A stretch of 64,000 nucleotides of DNA from Sialis fuliginosa (GCA_961205875.1 OY540809.1:21712267-21776266); one strand, 5' to 3'. Positions 21,477-32,915 are shown, counted from the stretch's first letter. A program made the numbers and translations. The notes: generated by a model not told the origin, from the sequence alone.

Positions 21477-22758
21477 ATAATGATTTCTAATATATTTCAC
21501 AAAAACTTAAGGAGATTGTTCTAGTTATTATGAGTCAAGTGTAGTTATATATTAGAAAATTAATGTAAGTAGGAAAAAGTTTGTATTTGATGTAACAAAA
21601 CATAATATGTAGTACATTGAGATCATGCTAGGCTTTTTTTTTGTTTTTAATATTGATTATTTAAAAAATAAGTTAGTAAATGATGCTCTCAATCGCTAAT
21701 TTGACTCTAGTACCAAAGTTATACCAACCTAAATTTTTCCATCAAAAACATTTTTTAATTTAAATTTACTATTTATTCTTTACAAATTTCGCGCTCAACT
21801 CCTAACACAGCTCTACACCACAACACAGACAGTGTAGGTTTACACGTACATACACATACAAGCAAAAAAAAGCCAAACTTATAACTTTTATTCGACTTTA
21901 GTAATAATCTTTGTGATTCTGTTACCAATTACCAAAAATTAATTATTACAAAAAAAAAACAATGTTGTAAAAGTATTTATAATTTTGTTGATATGACGGC
22001 AATTGTTTTCCGAGCCATTTAAAATATTTTTCGAAAATTAAACTTGGTTAGAAAAGTATATTTTTTTTATATAAAGCATCAACGCGCCTCATTTCCCTAT
22101 ACTTACCTTACTAAACTGAGAATTTTCAAAATTTAATATTTTCATAACGACTCGACGTGGTGAAAATAAAAAACTTCAATTTCAGTAATTACATATATCA
22201 TATATAGAATATATACATATTTCAAATAATATCATATAAAACAATTATTAGAATGTAATATTGGATTTGGTTCATAGAACAACCTCCTGAATTGTTACAC
22301 ATTTAAAAAAAATTACAAATTAATTAACTAAAAAAAGTAAAGCTGCTGATTATTATCATATTCATTTTTGTTTACACAGGATCTTTTTAAAAAATTAAAC
22401 GTCATATAAATAAATTTAAAATTGCTACAGGATAATTTTGATAATCTGATAAGGGACGGTTTTCTTCCACTGGAGCATTTTCACATGAGAAATCACAAAA
22501 AATTAATGACGTGAGGGTATGACGATCAGCAAAAATGTAGATTTTCAGGTCACTAGAATATGTTTCCTTTTCTGGATTCTGTTTTAAGTGAATCTCAACT
22601 TGATTAATGCAGTTCTCCCGGAGAGTACAAAAAGAGAATGTAATATGTAGAGACCGAAATTGTGTGCGTTTAATCAGTGAATACCAAAAGTTTTTGTATA
22701 TAGAAAACTATGTATTTGGTTTGAATTTTAACACATAAATCAAATTTTATTTTAACTA
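21477..22758. other. AT-rich DNA, nothing recognised
   Basis: No supported features. The stretch 22440-22690 is somewhat less AT-rich, but no exon-like frame with splice signals was found. Confidence 0.4.
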
Positions 22759-22862
22759 CTAGCTGTTACCCGCGACTTCGGCCACGTGGAATTTGTATAT
22801 TTTTTTTATTAATAAATTTTCGGGATACAAAGTAGTTTATGTTCCGAATATCAGCTGAGTGC
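22759..22862 (-). mobile_element. Hel-A copy, 3' part only
   Basis: On the minus strand CTAG (22759-22762) is preceded by the hairpin CACGTGGCCGAAGTCGCGGG and by GATACAAAGTAG. The part carrying the ACCGATCTT segment is absent, so this is a truncated copy. Confidence 0.75.
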
Positions 22863-23347
22863 ACGCGAATCGCAATCTCCTACCTCCGCTCCGACGGGGC
22901 ACATGTTCTTTAGTTTAAAGTTATTTCATAAACTAAAAGACCAAATTGGATGCTGTAAAGGGCAAATTATAACTACATTAAGTAGGTTTTTATGACGATG
23001 AATTCATTTATTTATTATTTTATTTTTATTATATTTTATTTTATATTTATTTTAATGTTTTGCAGCTCATAAGTCCACGTAAACAGAACCCAAACATTTT
23101 TAATTTAAAATCAGTCATTGTGACTTAGATATAAAAATTAGATATATGGTATCGCGGAATTTATTTTAGATCTTTTGACTCTACCCAATTCTTTACTACA
23201 TTATTTTGTTCAATATTTAACGGTTTATTTAACGGTATTGCAAAAGAACGAGCTGGTGGCAAATTTTTTTTCCGACCTGATTATCGTCACTGCTTATTCC
23301 TTATGTTACTTAACGTAACAAAATATATCCTATAACCTAGAATATAT
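22863..23347. other. Unassigned DNA
   Basis: A CpG-containing patch, CTCCGCTCCGACGGGGCAC, lies at 22885-22903 beside the truncated Hel-A. No gene was recognised. Confidence 0.35.
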
Positions 23348-23355
23348 CTAACCTA

Positions 23356-24076
23356 TAGAGATCAGTTCGGGTCGGGCCGGCCCGATCCGATCCCAATTTA
23401 TCCCGGTCCGAATTTCGGATCGGATCGGACCGGGCTTAATTTTTGTTTGTAATGTTCGGGACCGGATCGGATCGGACCTTAGTATAAACCAGACCGGGTC
23501 GGATCGGATCTGTCCGAACCTTGGTATACATCGGACCAGGTCGGGTCGGATCTAAAGAAAAATAAATATATTATTTTTTCAAAACAAAACCTTAACTTAC
23601 AATTACTTTTATTATTATTTTATATATTATTAACAAAAATATAATTTATAATAATCGTTTAAAAAAATAAGGGCGTCCACTGTCTCTGGGTTCAGACGTG
23701 TCCTACTTTCTTCGACCGTCCTCCCGGCAGTACTGAAAACCCTCTCACTGGAAGCACCCGATGCCGGAATAGCTAAAATCTTTTTCGCCAATCGGGAAAG
23801 CAGTGGATAAATACCTTTCTTGCATTCCACCATTGCAAGATGTCATCATCATGGGAAATTAATTCGTTTTGATACCTTAACATTCAAATAATATGTGGTA
23901 GTACTAATTATCCTAATATCTTGGTAATTGAAATAAAATATTATTTTATGTTATTATGCATTTACCTATAGTCCTCAGTACGTCGATCTTTTTATTAATT
24001 TATCATTCAGACCGGGCCGAAAAAAAAAGTTTCGGATCGGATCGGGCCACTTTTTTAAGGTCCGATCTGATCTCTA
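23356..24076 (-). mobile_element. Internally deleted hAT element with GATCGG subterminal repeats
   Basis: Both ends read TAGAGATCAG when taken inward (23356 and, inverted, 24076). The flanks CTAACCTA and CAACCTAT are an 8-bp duplication if one base was lost; alternatively a perfect AACCTATA lies at 23350-23357 and 24078-24085. Subterminal DNA is packed with overlapping CGGATCGGATCGG and its complement (23366-23555, 24022-24070), probably transposase binding arrays and far more GC-rich than the window. At 721 bp it keeps only the 3' end of the transposase gene. Confidence 0.85.
23630..23885 (-). pseudogene. hAT transposase C-terminal dimerisation domain fragment
   Basis: The minus strand encodes YPLLSRLAKKILAIPASGAS, then SERVFSTAG and LNPETVDALIFLND. 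This is the hallmark hATC dimerisation segment of Ac/hobo/Tam3 transposases. The stop follows the tyrosine-rich tail (DYYKLYFC). Upstream, in another frame, LRYQNELISHDDDILQWW fits the family pattern D..LEWW just before YPLLS, so one frameshift near 23815 separates the two parts. The zinc finger and catalytic triad regions are missing. An ATG at 23833 lets the second part read as a 67-codon frame, but it is a remnant, not a gene. Confidence 0.85.
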
Positions 24077-24352
24077 CAACCTATACCTAGTGGTTCTAGA
24101 GTTATAAGCGCACTAACGGTCAGACAGACAGAGAGACGTTGAGCTTTATATACATATATTAAGGATTATTAGTACGGATTTTTTGGAAACATCATTAAGA
24201 TGTATTACTGGTGTGTCAAAATTATGTTCACATTTACTTAAATCGAATTAATAGACATTTAACCAGAAAACATTTATCATGAGAGGATTTTTATATATCA
24301 ATCTGTTGTTCATTGTTATCGATACACAATAGAAAAAGATTGAAAATCGAAT

Positions 24353-24606
24353 TTAACGCTTGGCGTACAATTCTTTGGGAATAGATGCTACCACACCCAT
24401 AACTCTTTCCTTGAGTTCCTCTTTGATACTGTGAACTCTCTCATTCACCTTACCTCACATCCAGAAGTCCCAGGTGCAAGATCGAGGAAATAAGGAGGCC
24501 ATTTCGAAGGTCCACATTCTCCTATTCGTCATCGTAGAAATTAGTTGTTTAGAAAATCACGAATATTGCCAATAAAATGCGCTGGTGCAAAGCATCAATT
24601 ACGTAG
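24353..24606 (-). pseudogene. Decayed mariner-like transposase, C-terminal part
   Basis: The minus strand carries APAHF, RDFLNN, then KWPPYFLDLAP, all in one frame broken by stops. These are recognisable forms of the mariner motifs APAHF and WPPRSPDL.P that end the DDE domain. In a second frame VNERVHSIKEELKERVMGVV leads to PKELYAKR and a stop at 24353-24355. The fragment covers roughly the last third of a transposase. The 5' part is cut off where a MITE begins at 24607. Confidence 0.75.
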
Positions 24607-25151
24607 AATAGGCATGATGCCAGTTACAAAGTATCACTGAAATTATGATTTTAAATAATGAAATAGGTTAGAAAGATTATAAAAAATGTATTTATTTTTA
24701 TATTAAAAGCGAGATTAATATAATTTTTGTTAAAATAAAAACACAAAATACAGCAATCCGCCATGTTAGATAAAATAACAGTCAGAGTGGATGACGTCAC
24801 GGTTAAGTAAACATCATATTTGTTTCATTAATATCTGCACTGTTTATAAATTATTTTGTGGTTTTAAATTATCAATTTACTCAGTTTTGTGTTACCAAAA
24901 CTAAAACCGAGAAACGTTAGCGATGGAACAAGGATTTATTATTGTTGTCAAGGAGTCTTTACATAGGCGTGACGTCAAAAATGCGCCATGACACCTGCGA
25001 GCGTTTTGGCGTCAAATTCAAAATTAGTTTAAAAAAAGTATATTTTTGTGATTAAACCTTTATTTTCTGCAGAATTAAGTACTTTTTTGGAAATAGGAGA
25101 CACGTAAGATCATCATAAAATAGTTTTTAAAAATTAGGCATCATGCCTATT
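24607..25151. mobile_element. 545-bp MITE with 15-bp perfect TIR and CRE-like sites
   Basis: AATAGGCATGATGCC at 24607-24621 is perfectly inverted at 25137-25151. The element lies against the break in the mariner remnant, so it probably inserted into it. The interior is less AT-rich than the flanks. It contains ATGACGTCAC near 24790 and GTGACGTCAA near 24969, full or near-full CREB/ATF palindromes, plus GCAATCCGCCATGTTAG. No target duplication was obvious, so the superfamily is open. Confidence 0.7.
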
Positions 25152-25238
25152 GAAACTTTTGGGCGTTAAAAAAGTAAGAACCAATTATTCAAGCATTGGT
25201 ATACGTGCTTATGAATTTTCGGCACTTGTCCACTAATA

Positions 25239-27708
25239 CACTGCTTGACACAATTAGTGGGACACTTTTTCAATGTAACACAGTTTTGGTAAAAAATGTC
25301 ATATTAATATGAAAATTCATTAAAATCATTAGTATGGTGTTGTTTCAAAGCCCAAAGAGTAAAAACTTTGTGCGTGCATCGATAGCGGGTGTACAACCCT
25401 TGGAGGGGTGAAAAATGGAAAGTGACAATTTCAAGTATTGAAAAAAAAGTTTAAAACCCGTTTATTCCAAGATAATGATAAAATTCACATTAATTTTTAT
25501 ACGTAGAACTTATTTGAACCCTAAAGGTATAAACTATTTTTTTAAATCAATATTTAATTCTATTTTCCACCTGTTATCATCCCCTAAATTTAGGTTATTA
25601 GAAATATAGGAAAATATGGAAGAAATTTTAAAAGTCTTCAAGGGTTGTTAGAAATAATCACAATAAATATAAATTTACAATTTCAATAAAATCCAGTAAT
25701 TTTCAACCACTTTTCTACCCTTTAATATTCAACCCTCTGTGTATTACAATTAATTCGAACAACCTAGGTAAAGATAAATTTTTGTAATTTACAAAATAGG
25801 TAGTAAACTGTATATACAACGGTACTGTATGTTAAAAAACACAAATAAATTATAAGGGTAGGCATCAACCCTTAAATACTAAACCACCCCAAATAATAGG
25901 GTAGAATATTAAATTTAAGTGTGATTTTATGAGAAATCAATTAATGCTCTTATTTGAAGATTTTTGTGAAAATTTTGTGCACCACAATTTACCCCTACGG
26001 ATGTAGCTACCCTAAATTTAAAAAAATATACACTTTTTTTAAAACATCGTATCTAAAAATTCAGTGGAATTTTTTTGTCATCCTTTCGTAATATAAAAGG
26101 CCGACATTTGATCTTTCTACACCGGTAAAATTAAAACAATACACTATCAGGAACTACCCTTAAATTTTTATTTCTTAAAAATAAAATAAATTTTATTTCA
26201 ATTAATATTGAAAATATAGGTATCTATGGAAATTAATGTACAATTTACGAGTTTGGCTCAAATTAATCCAATCGTTTTGACACGTTTCTGACAATGTATT
26301 GTTTTAATTTTACCGGTAACGAAAGAACAAATGTCGGCCTTTTATATTACGAAAGGATGATACAAAAATACCACGGACTGTCTAGATAACATATTTAAAA
26401 AAATGTGTATATTTTTTAAATTGAGGGTACCTATATCCGTAGGGGTGAATTGTGGTGCACAAAATTTTCAAAAAAATTGTTAAATAACAGCTTTAATTGA
26501 TTTTTTATAAAATTGCAATTGAATTCAATTTACAACCCTATTATTGGGGGTGATTTAGTTTTTAAGGGTTGATGACCACCCTTAAAACTTATTTGTGTTT
26601 TTTAACATACAATTCTGTTGTATACACAGTTTACTACACATTTAGTAAATTTCAACATCTCAGAACGATTGAATTAATTTGACCCAAACTTATGAAAAAC
26701 TCGTAATTGTTCATTAATTTCCATAGATACCTATATTTTCAATATTAATTGAAATAAAATTTATTTTATTTTTAAGAAATAAAAATTTAAGGGTAGTTCC
26801 TGATAGTGTATTGTTTTAATTTTACCGGTGTAGAAAGATCAAATGTCGGCCTTTTATATTACGAAAGGATGACAAAAAAATTCCATTGAATTTTTAGATA
26901 CGATGTTTTAAAAAAAGTGTATATTTTTTAAATTTAGGGTAGCTACATCCGTAGGGGTAAATTGTGGTGCACAAAATTTTCACAAAAATCTTCAAATAAA
27001 AGCATTAATTGAATTCTTATAAAATCACACTTAAATTTAATATTCTACCCTACTATTTTAGGGTTTAGTATTTAAGGGTTGATGCCTACCCTTATAATTT
27101 ATTTGTGTTTTTTAACATACAGTACCGTTGAATATACAGTTTACTACCTATTTTGTAAATTTCAAAAATTTATCTTTACCTACGTTGTTCGAATTAATTG
27201 TAATACACAGGGGGTTGAATATTAAAGGGTAGAAAAGTGGTTGAAAATTACTGGATTTTATTGAAATTGTAAATTTATATTTATTGTGATTATTTCTAAC
27301 AACCCTTGAAGACTTTTAAAATTTCTTCCATATTTTCCTATATTTCTAATAACCTAAATTTAGGGGATGATAACAGGTGGAAAATAGAATTAAATATTGA
27401 TTTAAAAAAATAGTTTATACCTTTAGGGTTCAAATAAGTTCTACGTATAAAAATTAATGTGAATTTTATCATTATCTTGGAATAAACGGGTTTTAAACTT
27501 TTTTTTTAATACTTGAAATTGTCACTTTCCATTTTTCACCCCTCCAAGGGTTGTACACCCGCTATCGATGCACGCACAAAGTTTTTACTCTTTGGACTTT
27601 GAAACAACACCATACTAATGATTTTAATGAATTTTCATATTAATATGACAATTTTTACCAAAACTGTGTTACATTGAAAAAGTGTCCCACTAATTGTGAC
27701 AAGCAGTG
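25239..27708. mobile_element. 2.47-kb foldback with an internal third copy
   Basis: It is flanked by TA at both ends and bounded by CACTGCTTGACACAATTAG and its inverted partner CTAATTGTGACAAGCAGTG. The arms are about 1.0 kb each (25239 to about 26280, and about 26660 to 27708). The spacer (about 26285-26655) is a diverged direct copy of part of the right arm: TTTTAATTTTACCGGT.. ATGTCGGCCTTTTATATTAC.. GTGGTGCAC.. TTTTTTAACATACA occur in the same order at 26299-26615 and 26813-27122. No coding frame was found. The TA target and CACTG ends indicate Tc1/mariner mobilisation. Confidence 0.85.
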
Positions 27709-27717
27709 TATAATAAG

Positions 27718-28545
27718 TGTTTTTAGGGTTCCGTAGAAAACTATGAACCCTTATAGTTTCGCTCTGTCCGCCCGACCGTCCTCATAAATTTTATACCGAT
27801 TAAGATGAAATTTGGTATACGGGCGTAGACTGATAATCCAAGAACAGAAATGATGAAATTTTGAAAAAATGAAAAAAAAAATTTTTTTGGACCCCCTTCC
27901 CATAGACTAAAAAGTATATTAAATTATTTTTTTCACTTATCCCATATAGTGGGGTGTCTTTAGATAGGTCTCTTAAATTGCGTCAAAAAATGTTTTAGAA
28001 CATTTTGATTATAACCCTTCAGGCACGGTATATTTGCGTTTAAATGTCGTTATCAGAGCGTCTCCCTCCTTTTTTTCTAAATTATAAAATGTAAAAAATC
28101 TAAAAAAATTCCAGAATGTAGTTTTTAATTAGTTTTTTTCACTGAAAATCATAACGAACACTGTAAAAAAAATTTTGAACCTCTTTCTCATAGACTGAAA
28201 AGCGTACTCACTTCTTTTTTTCTCTTACCCCATTGAGTGGTTTCTTTAGATAGGTCTCCTAAAATGTAAAAAATGTTATATGACGTTTTGATTTTAACAC
28301 TACAGTCACGATATGTTTGATTTTCAATCTCGTTATCAGAGCGTCCTTCCCTTTAATTTCTAAACTATCGAATCAAAAAATCTGAAATAATTCCAGAATA
28401 TACTTTCGATGAAATTATAACGAACACTGTAGCAAAAATAGTTTATGAAAAATTTTTGATTAATTTTTTTTTATAAATCGTGAAAATGACTACGGAACTC
28501 TATCATGTGCGTGCGTAACATGCACTTGGTCGTTTTATTTTCCGT
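27718..28545 (+). repeat. Family S copy with a 290-bp internal tandem duplication
   Basis: It starts GTGTTTTTAGGGTTCCGTAG and ends CTACGGAACTCTATCATG.. GTGCGTAACATGCACTTGGT. The central unit (CCCATAGACT.. GGTCTC.. TTATCAGAGCG.. ATAACGAACACTGTA) occurs twice, about 27895-28170 and 28185-28440. This makes the copy longer than those at 16.6 and 43.8 kb. Confidence 0.7.
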
Positions 28546-28751
28546 TCAATTGTTAAATATTTAAAACAACATGTGAAATATAAAGCATCGTCGGAAAATA
28601 TTGGAATGCATAATATATTTTATATTTAAATCCATATTTTCCTTATAAGTTGGTTTTATTTATATTATATTTATGTATTTTTTAATAGAAGTTTTTGGTT
28701 TTTGGTTTTTGGTAAGAACGTGAGTATAAGAATATATTGCGTTGAAAAATA

Positions 28752-29070
28752 GATAAATTAACATATAAGTTGAATAGTTAATATCTCAGCTATTGGCGCG
28801 ATCCTACAGACTCAAACTTTTTTTTAAATATAGTTTATATCATTGACTTTAAAAGTACCAAGTGCCCTAGGACCGTCGCGACCCCTTTTCTGTATTATAA
28901 GACCATTAAATTTTATAAATTAACAAATAAGTTGAATAGTTTGCGCGATCCTACAGACTCAACCTTTTTTTAAATATAGCTTATATCATTAACTTAGTAA
29001 CTAATTGTAAGTACCACGTGTCCTAGGACCGCTGAGACCCATTTCCCCTATTATAAACAAATTAAAATAT
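28752..29070. repeat. Two tandem units of about 158 bp
   Basis: Unit 1 (about 28750-28907) and unit 2 (about 28908-29065) share AAGTTGAATAGTT, GCGCGATCCTACAGACTCAA, TTTTTTAAATATAG and GTCCTAGGACCG. Divergence is moderate. No similarity elsewhere in the window was noticed. Confidence 0.75.
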
Positions 29071-29545
29071 GTAGATAAGTTAATAAATAATGATTTATTC
29101 AGATCGAATAAGAATATTCCAATATATTTTAGAAGTACTTTTTATTATTCAATGACAAAACATTCGTCTGAATGGCAAAAAATCTTACTTGCGTCTATAA
29201 CAAACGATTTCGATTTCCCGCTAATCGCGCAATAGAGTTCCCGAGGGAAAAACACACCACAATCAGCGGTCACGATACGTGGCATCTCTCTCTATCCCTA
29301 CCTCCCCTTCCTTTTAATCTACTGTTCCCCCGCAATCCTGTTTCAATACAACTGTATGTTATTTCAGAAAATTCCTTGCATTGTTGTGACTGTAGAATAG
29401 TAGAAATCCGAGAATTTGTACTTACATAGTTTTAACTTTTTCTATAAGAATTAAAATATATTGCTTGGTATAATTTTGTTCCGATATAGTCAACAAACTT
29501 TGTACTAATGGGTTTTCAAACATCCTTTATACATATATCACAGTA
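29071..29545. other. Less AT-rich unassigned stretch
   Basis: Between 29170 and 29345 the base composition rises (CCCGCTAATCGCGC, CTACCTCCCCTTCC). A + strand frame of 85 codons (29172-29429) crosses it. The translation is not recognised and lacks obvious splice context. It may be unique host DNA or an old element. Confidence 0.35.
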
Positions 29546-30717
29546 ATGTCCGGCATTATAAAAGAACTAACAAAATTTGCTAGCCTACAAGAACTTTCAA
29601 ATGGGGTATTAATTCTTTGATATTATCTATGGATTTATTTTGGAATTTAGAGCAGTGATACTTCAACTTAATATAACACAGTTTGTGATTCTGATCGTAC
29701 AAAATAATTTTCATAATATCATCACTGTTTTAATACCGTTGGTGTTTACTAAATTTTCAATCCCGGGATTTCGAGATTGAACAATTTTCTAATTCCGGAA
29801 TCCCGAAATTAGAATTTATTTTTGTAAAAAAATTATTTAACCATTTAATAACTTGTAAATAAATTTTGAAATGTGTACTTACGGTTTTACGTATGATTAT
29901 GAAAAATTTTCATACAGTGAGCTTTCGTAAAAAAATAATTAATTGATTTTATAAATAGAATTTAAAGTATAAGTCCTTTGAAGAACCTTAATTCTTTGTT
30001 AAACGTTTTACATTTTCAGATTGTCCATTCACTTCCAGCAAAAAGTATTTATACACAGAAAATTAATGTGTACTATTTAATTTCACAAATTTTTTATTAG
30101 CACATTTATCTAGGTTGGACCATAATAATTTACATTTAATAATTAATCGTTAAAAAATGATGTACTAAATAGAATTTGATATTCAGATCTATGTATAGTA
30201 AAATAAATGCAGTCAGACTATATGTCACTGTGATGTTGCTAGTTTTATGTCGATAACTTTATACACAACAGGTGTAAATGGTAAATACATTATACCAATC
30301 CTTAAAATTTGTTAAAATGCATTTTTTACAAGTTCTTGGAAAAGACAGTGCAGTCAGGAGACCTTTGTAAGCGTAAAGTTTCTAAAAGGGTCGTTTTTAT
30401 TGCAATTAAATGTAACATAAAAATTTCACTTTCCATATGGGCTAGCGTTATAATATCCTCATAGAAATATGAGGATGCAAATCCAGATAAATTCTTTTTA
30501 AATCCCGAAATCCCGGTATTAATGTGTTTCTAATCCCGGGATTTCGAGATCAAATTATTAGGCGGGATCCCGGGATTGCAATCCCTATTGTTTACCTACC
30601 ACGCGTGCGCGTAATTGTCAAACACTTCATGAAACTTCTAGGGAACTGTCATATAGTTTTGATATCCCATTTGACAGTACTGACAAGTTTCGTTAGGTCA
30701 TTTATAATACCGGACAT
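29546..30717. mobile_element. ATGTCCGG MITE carrying a nested hAT element
   Basis: The termini are ATGTCCGGCATTATAAA and, inverted at the right, ATGTCCGGTATTATAAA, a 17-bp TIR with one difference. Removing the nested insert (29750-30587) leaves about 330 bp that align with the 3841-4119 copy (GCAGTGATACTTCAACTTA.. CCACGCGTGCGCG). TA or TAA sits at the edges, but the target length is ambiguous. Confidence 0.8.
29750..30587. mobile_element. hAT-type element nested in the ATGTCCGG MITE
   Basis: The right end, reversed, is TAGGGATTGCAATCCCGGGA; the left is TAAATTTTCAATCCCGGGA. The flanks are GTGTTTAC and TTGTTTAC, an 8-bp duplication with one mismatch, and the 3841-4119 copy shows the uninterrupted site. 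AATCCCGGGATTTCGAGAT lies near each end as an inverted subterminal motif. The 838-bp interior is AT-rich and codes for nothing recognised. Confidence 0.8.
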
Positions 30718-31780
30718 AATTGTATTAATTTAGCACCTATATATGTAAGGCAGATACTCAATGAAACGGACAATGTTTCTAAACTAATCCGAACTATCCG
30801 AACGAGTTAATTCAAATTTTGTTGTTAGTATTACTAAGCTCCATAGACTACACCATAAATATGTCATTTGCCTAGTTATGTTTGTATTGACAATATAAGT
30901 TTTTGTCGTAAAAAAATAAAAAATAAATTTTTTTTTGAAAAAGATTCCATAGATGAGATATTAAACTAATTGTATTTTAAACGTTTTGTGTAATATTGCA
31001 TAAATTTGAGTCACACATTAATGGTAAGTTACTTTTCAAATCTTATATCTGTGTAGATGAAGTTTGTCAAATAATTTTAAAGATTACTTACTTAAATAGT
31101 AATGTTAATTGTAAAAATTCAGTAGTAATGTTGACTGGCTAAAATGTCTTAAATGCAATAAACAGGTTCATGTTAAAGGACTGCGGAACTTATTTTGTAA
31201 TAAATGTAATTAAAAAAGAGTTAGACCATGAAACAAAATTTTTGAATTAAGTACTAATACAAATAATAGATTAAAAATGATTATAGATCATAAAATTAGT
31301 TCAAATTTTCATTGCGTATCTCCCATATACCCTTACTAGTCAATATAATATCACATTAATTAGGAAAACAATTGTACTTGGTTAGAACAATCGAAATGTA
31401 TACCGTTTAGTAGTGTAAAGCCCTAGTAATAAATTAATATTTATTTTCTTAACAGTAAATTAATTACATGTATTAAATCTACTTTATTGGTTTCTATGTA
31501 TAACTAACATTGTAGTAGAGATTTTGAAGATACAAAAACAATCTAACAAATACCCCGAAATAAGATACCTACGTAAAAATGTGGTTTCATTTGTGACCCT
31601 TGCATTTGTCGGTCGTTTATCTATATTAGCCTTATGTCTGTCGGATTTTTATCAACCTTTTGTTCACATAATTCCTTATCTGTGTCAGCCTTTTGTATAT
31701 TGGCTTGTTATCTAACATTAAAATCTTAGATCGAAGATCGTGTTACCGATTAAAACAACTACACGAGGATGTACTGTAGT
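30718..31780. other. AT-rich DNA, nothing recognised
   Basis: No supported features. Frames of about 63 codons near 31524-31715 have no recognisable content. Confidence 0.4.
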
Positions 31781-31868
31781 ACTTCTTTAAGGCCAATTTA
31801 CCAAATGAGACACGCGCCAATACAATTTCGCATTCTGTCGCGGACTCGGCTGATTCGGCACTTTCTGT

Positions 31869-31876
31869 TATAAAAG
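31869..31876 (+). promoter_or_regulatory. Candidate TATA box
   Basis: TATAAAAG lies 70 bp upstream of the candidate start codon, at the end of a patch with raised GC and CpG (CGCATTCTGTCGCGGACTCGG). A CTCACTT sequence about 40-50 bp downstream could serve as initiator, though it is not a consensus match. Confidence 0.35.
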
Positions 31877-31946
31877 AGGGAATACTCCGGAGAAATTCTG
31901 CGCTGACATGTTGTATCTCACTTGTTTGTGACGTAGATGAAGAAAT

Positions 31947-32001
31947 ATGAATATCACAGATACGGGCGAAGGTGAATTTACAGCTATTTTAGTACCTTCA
32001 T
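31947..32001 (+). CDS. Candidate first coding exon of an unidentified host gene
   Basis: An ATG at 31947 opens MNITDTGEGEFTAILVPS. It runs into T|GTAAGTATGTT at 32001-32012, an excellent insect 5' splice donor (phase 1). The exon lies outside the repeats: a family R copy starts about 17 bases into the supposed intron. A 12-codon upstream frame begins at 31937 and overlaps it out of frame. An N-I-T glycosylation sequon at residues 2-4 would suit an extracellular N-terminus such as a receptor, but that is speculation. No downstream exon was recognised in the remaining 32 kb, and the protein family is unknown. Eighteen codons could be chance. Confidence 0.35.
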
Positions 32002-32017
32002 GTAAGTATGTTATTGC

Positions 32018-32888
32018 TTTCTTATACCTATATGTATATGAAATATATGTACATTAAGTAAGTATAGTAAAGCCGATTTTTTTCGAAATTTGATGGAATT
32101 TTTGACATTCCCTTAATCCATTCTGACTATTTTCGCCATGATGTCTGTGTGTCTGTCTGTCGGTCTGTAAGCGCTGTAACTTAAATATGATAAATTGTAG
32201 AAGGGTGAAATTTTATATTTATGATTGATTTTTGTCTGGGAAGAAAATCTCCTATTTTTGAAAACAATCTTTCAACTGGATACGGATGTTAACAAATGTC
32301 GAATTTTTCGAATTACTTTGAAACAGTTGCGAATTGGAGAAAAATGGTCAAGTTAAAAATTGTAGGTAATATTATTATCTATAATTTATGTTCTATTCAT
32401 TTTTTCGAAAAAAAAACAAATTTTTGAAAATAAATTTTTTATTTACATTTCAAATGGTTCATAACAGAGTGTCATGGGACTTTCTTATACGTATTACAGA
32501 GATTAAACAGTACCATAGGTACCATGGGACTTTCTTATACGTAATACTCAGAGTGAACAATGTGTGTATTTCTAATTAATTATGTAAAAAAATTATTTCT
32601 GGCTAAATCATAAACGTTGAACAAAATGTACGGGACATAAATTATAGATAATAACATACTCGACAATTTTTCTTTAAAATATTTTTTCTTATTTCAATAA
32701 CAATTTGAAAATTCAAAAATTAACAAGAGTAAATATCCATTTCCGTTTAAGTAATTAAGTAAATAATTAATTAATACTATTATCTTTAGTCTGATTTTTT
32801 TTAAATAAAACTAGAATCACGTGCACGGTTCACTCTCAGTATTACGTATAAGAAAGTCCCGTGGCTCCCATTGCCGATATATCTTTTT
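32018..32888 (+). repeat. Family R copy
   Basis: It matches 45262-46170 along its length: TTTTTTCGAAAT.., CATGATGTCTGTGTGTCTGT, GTCTGTAAGCGCTGTAACT, CGGATGTTAAC. It also has two direct CATGGGACTTTCTTATACG motifs (32484, 32523) and an inverted one, CGTATAAGAAAGTCCCGTGG, near 32845. The inverted motif suggests a MITE with CATGGGACTTTC ends nested in a longer repeat. Confidence 0.65.
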
Positions 32889-32915
32889 TGGAAATTTTAT
32901 ATTTATATTTATTGA

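Noticed and set aside
25239-27708. Polinton or other large virus-like element, because of the long inverted arms
   Set aside because: No polymerase, integrase or capsid frame is present, and the TA target with CACTG ends fits a mariner-type foldback.
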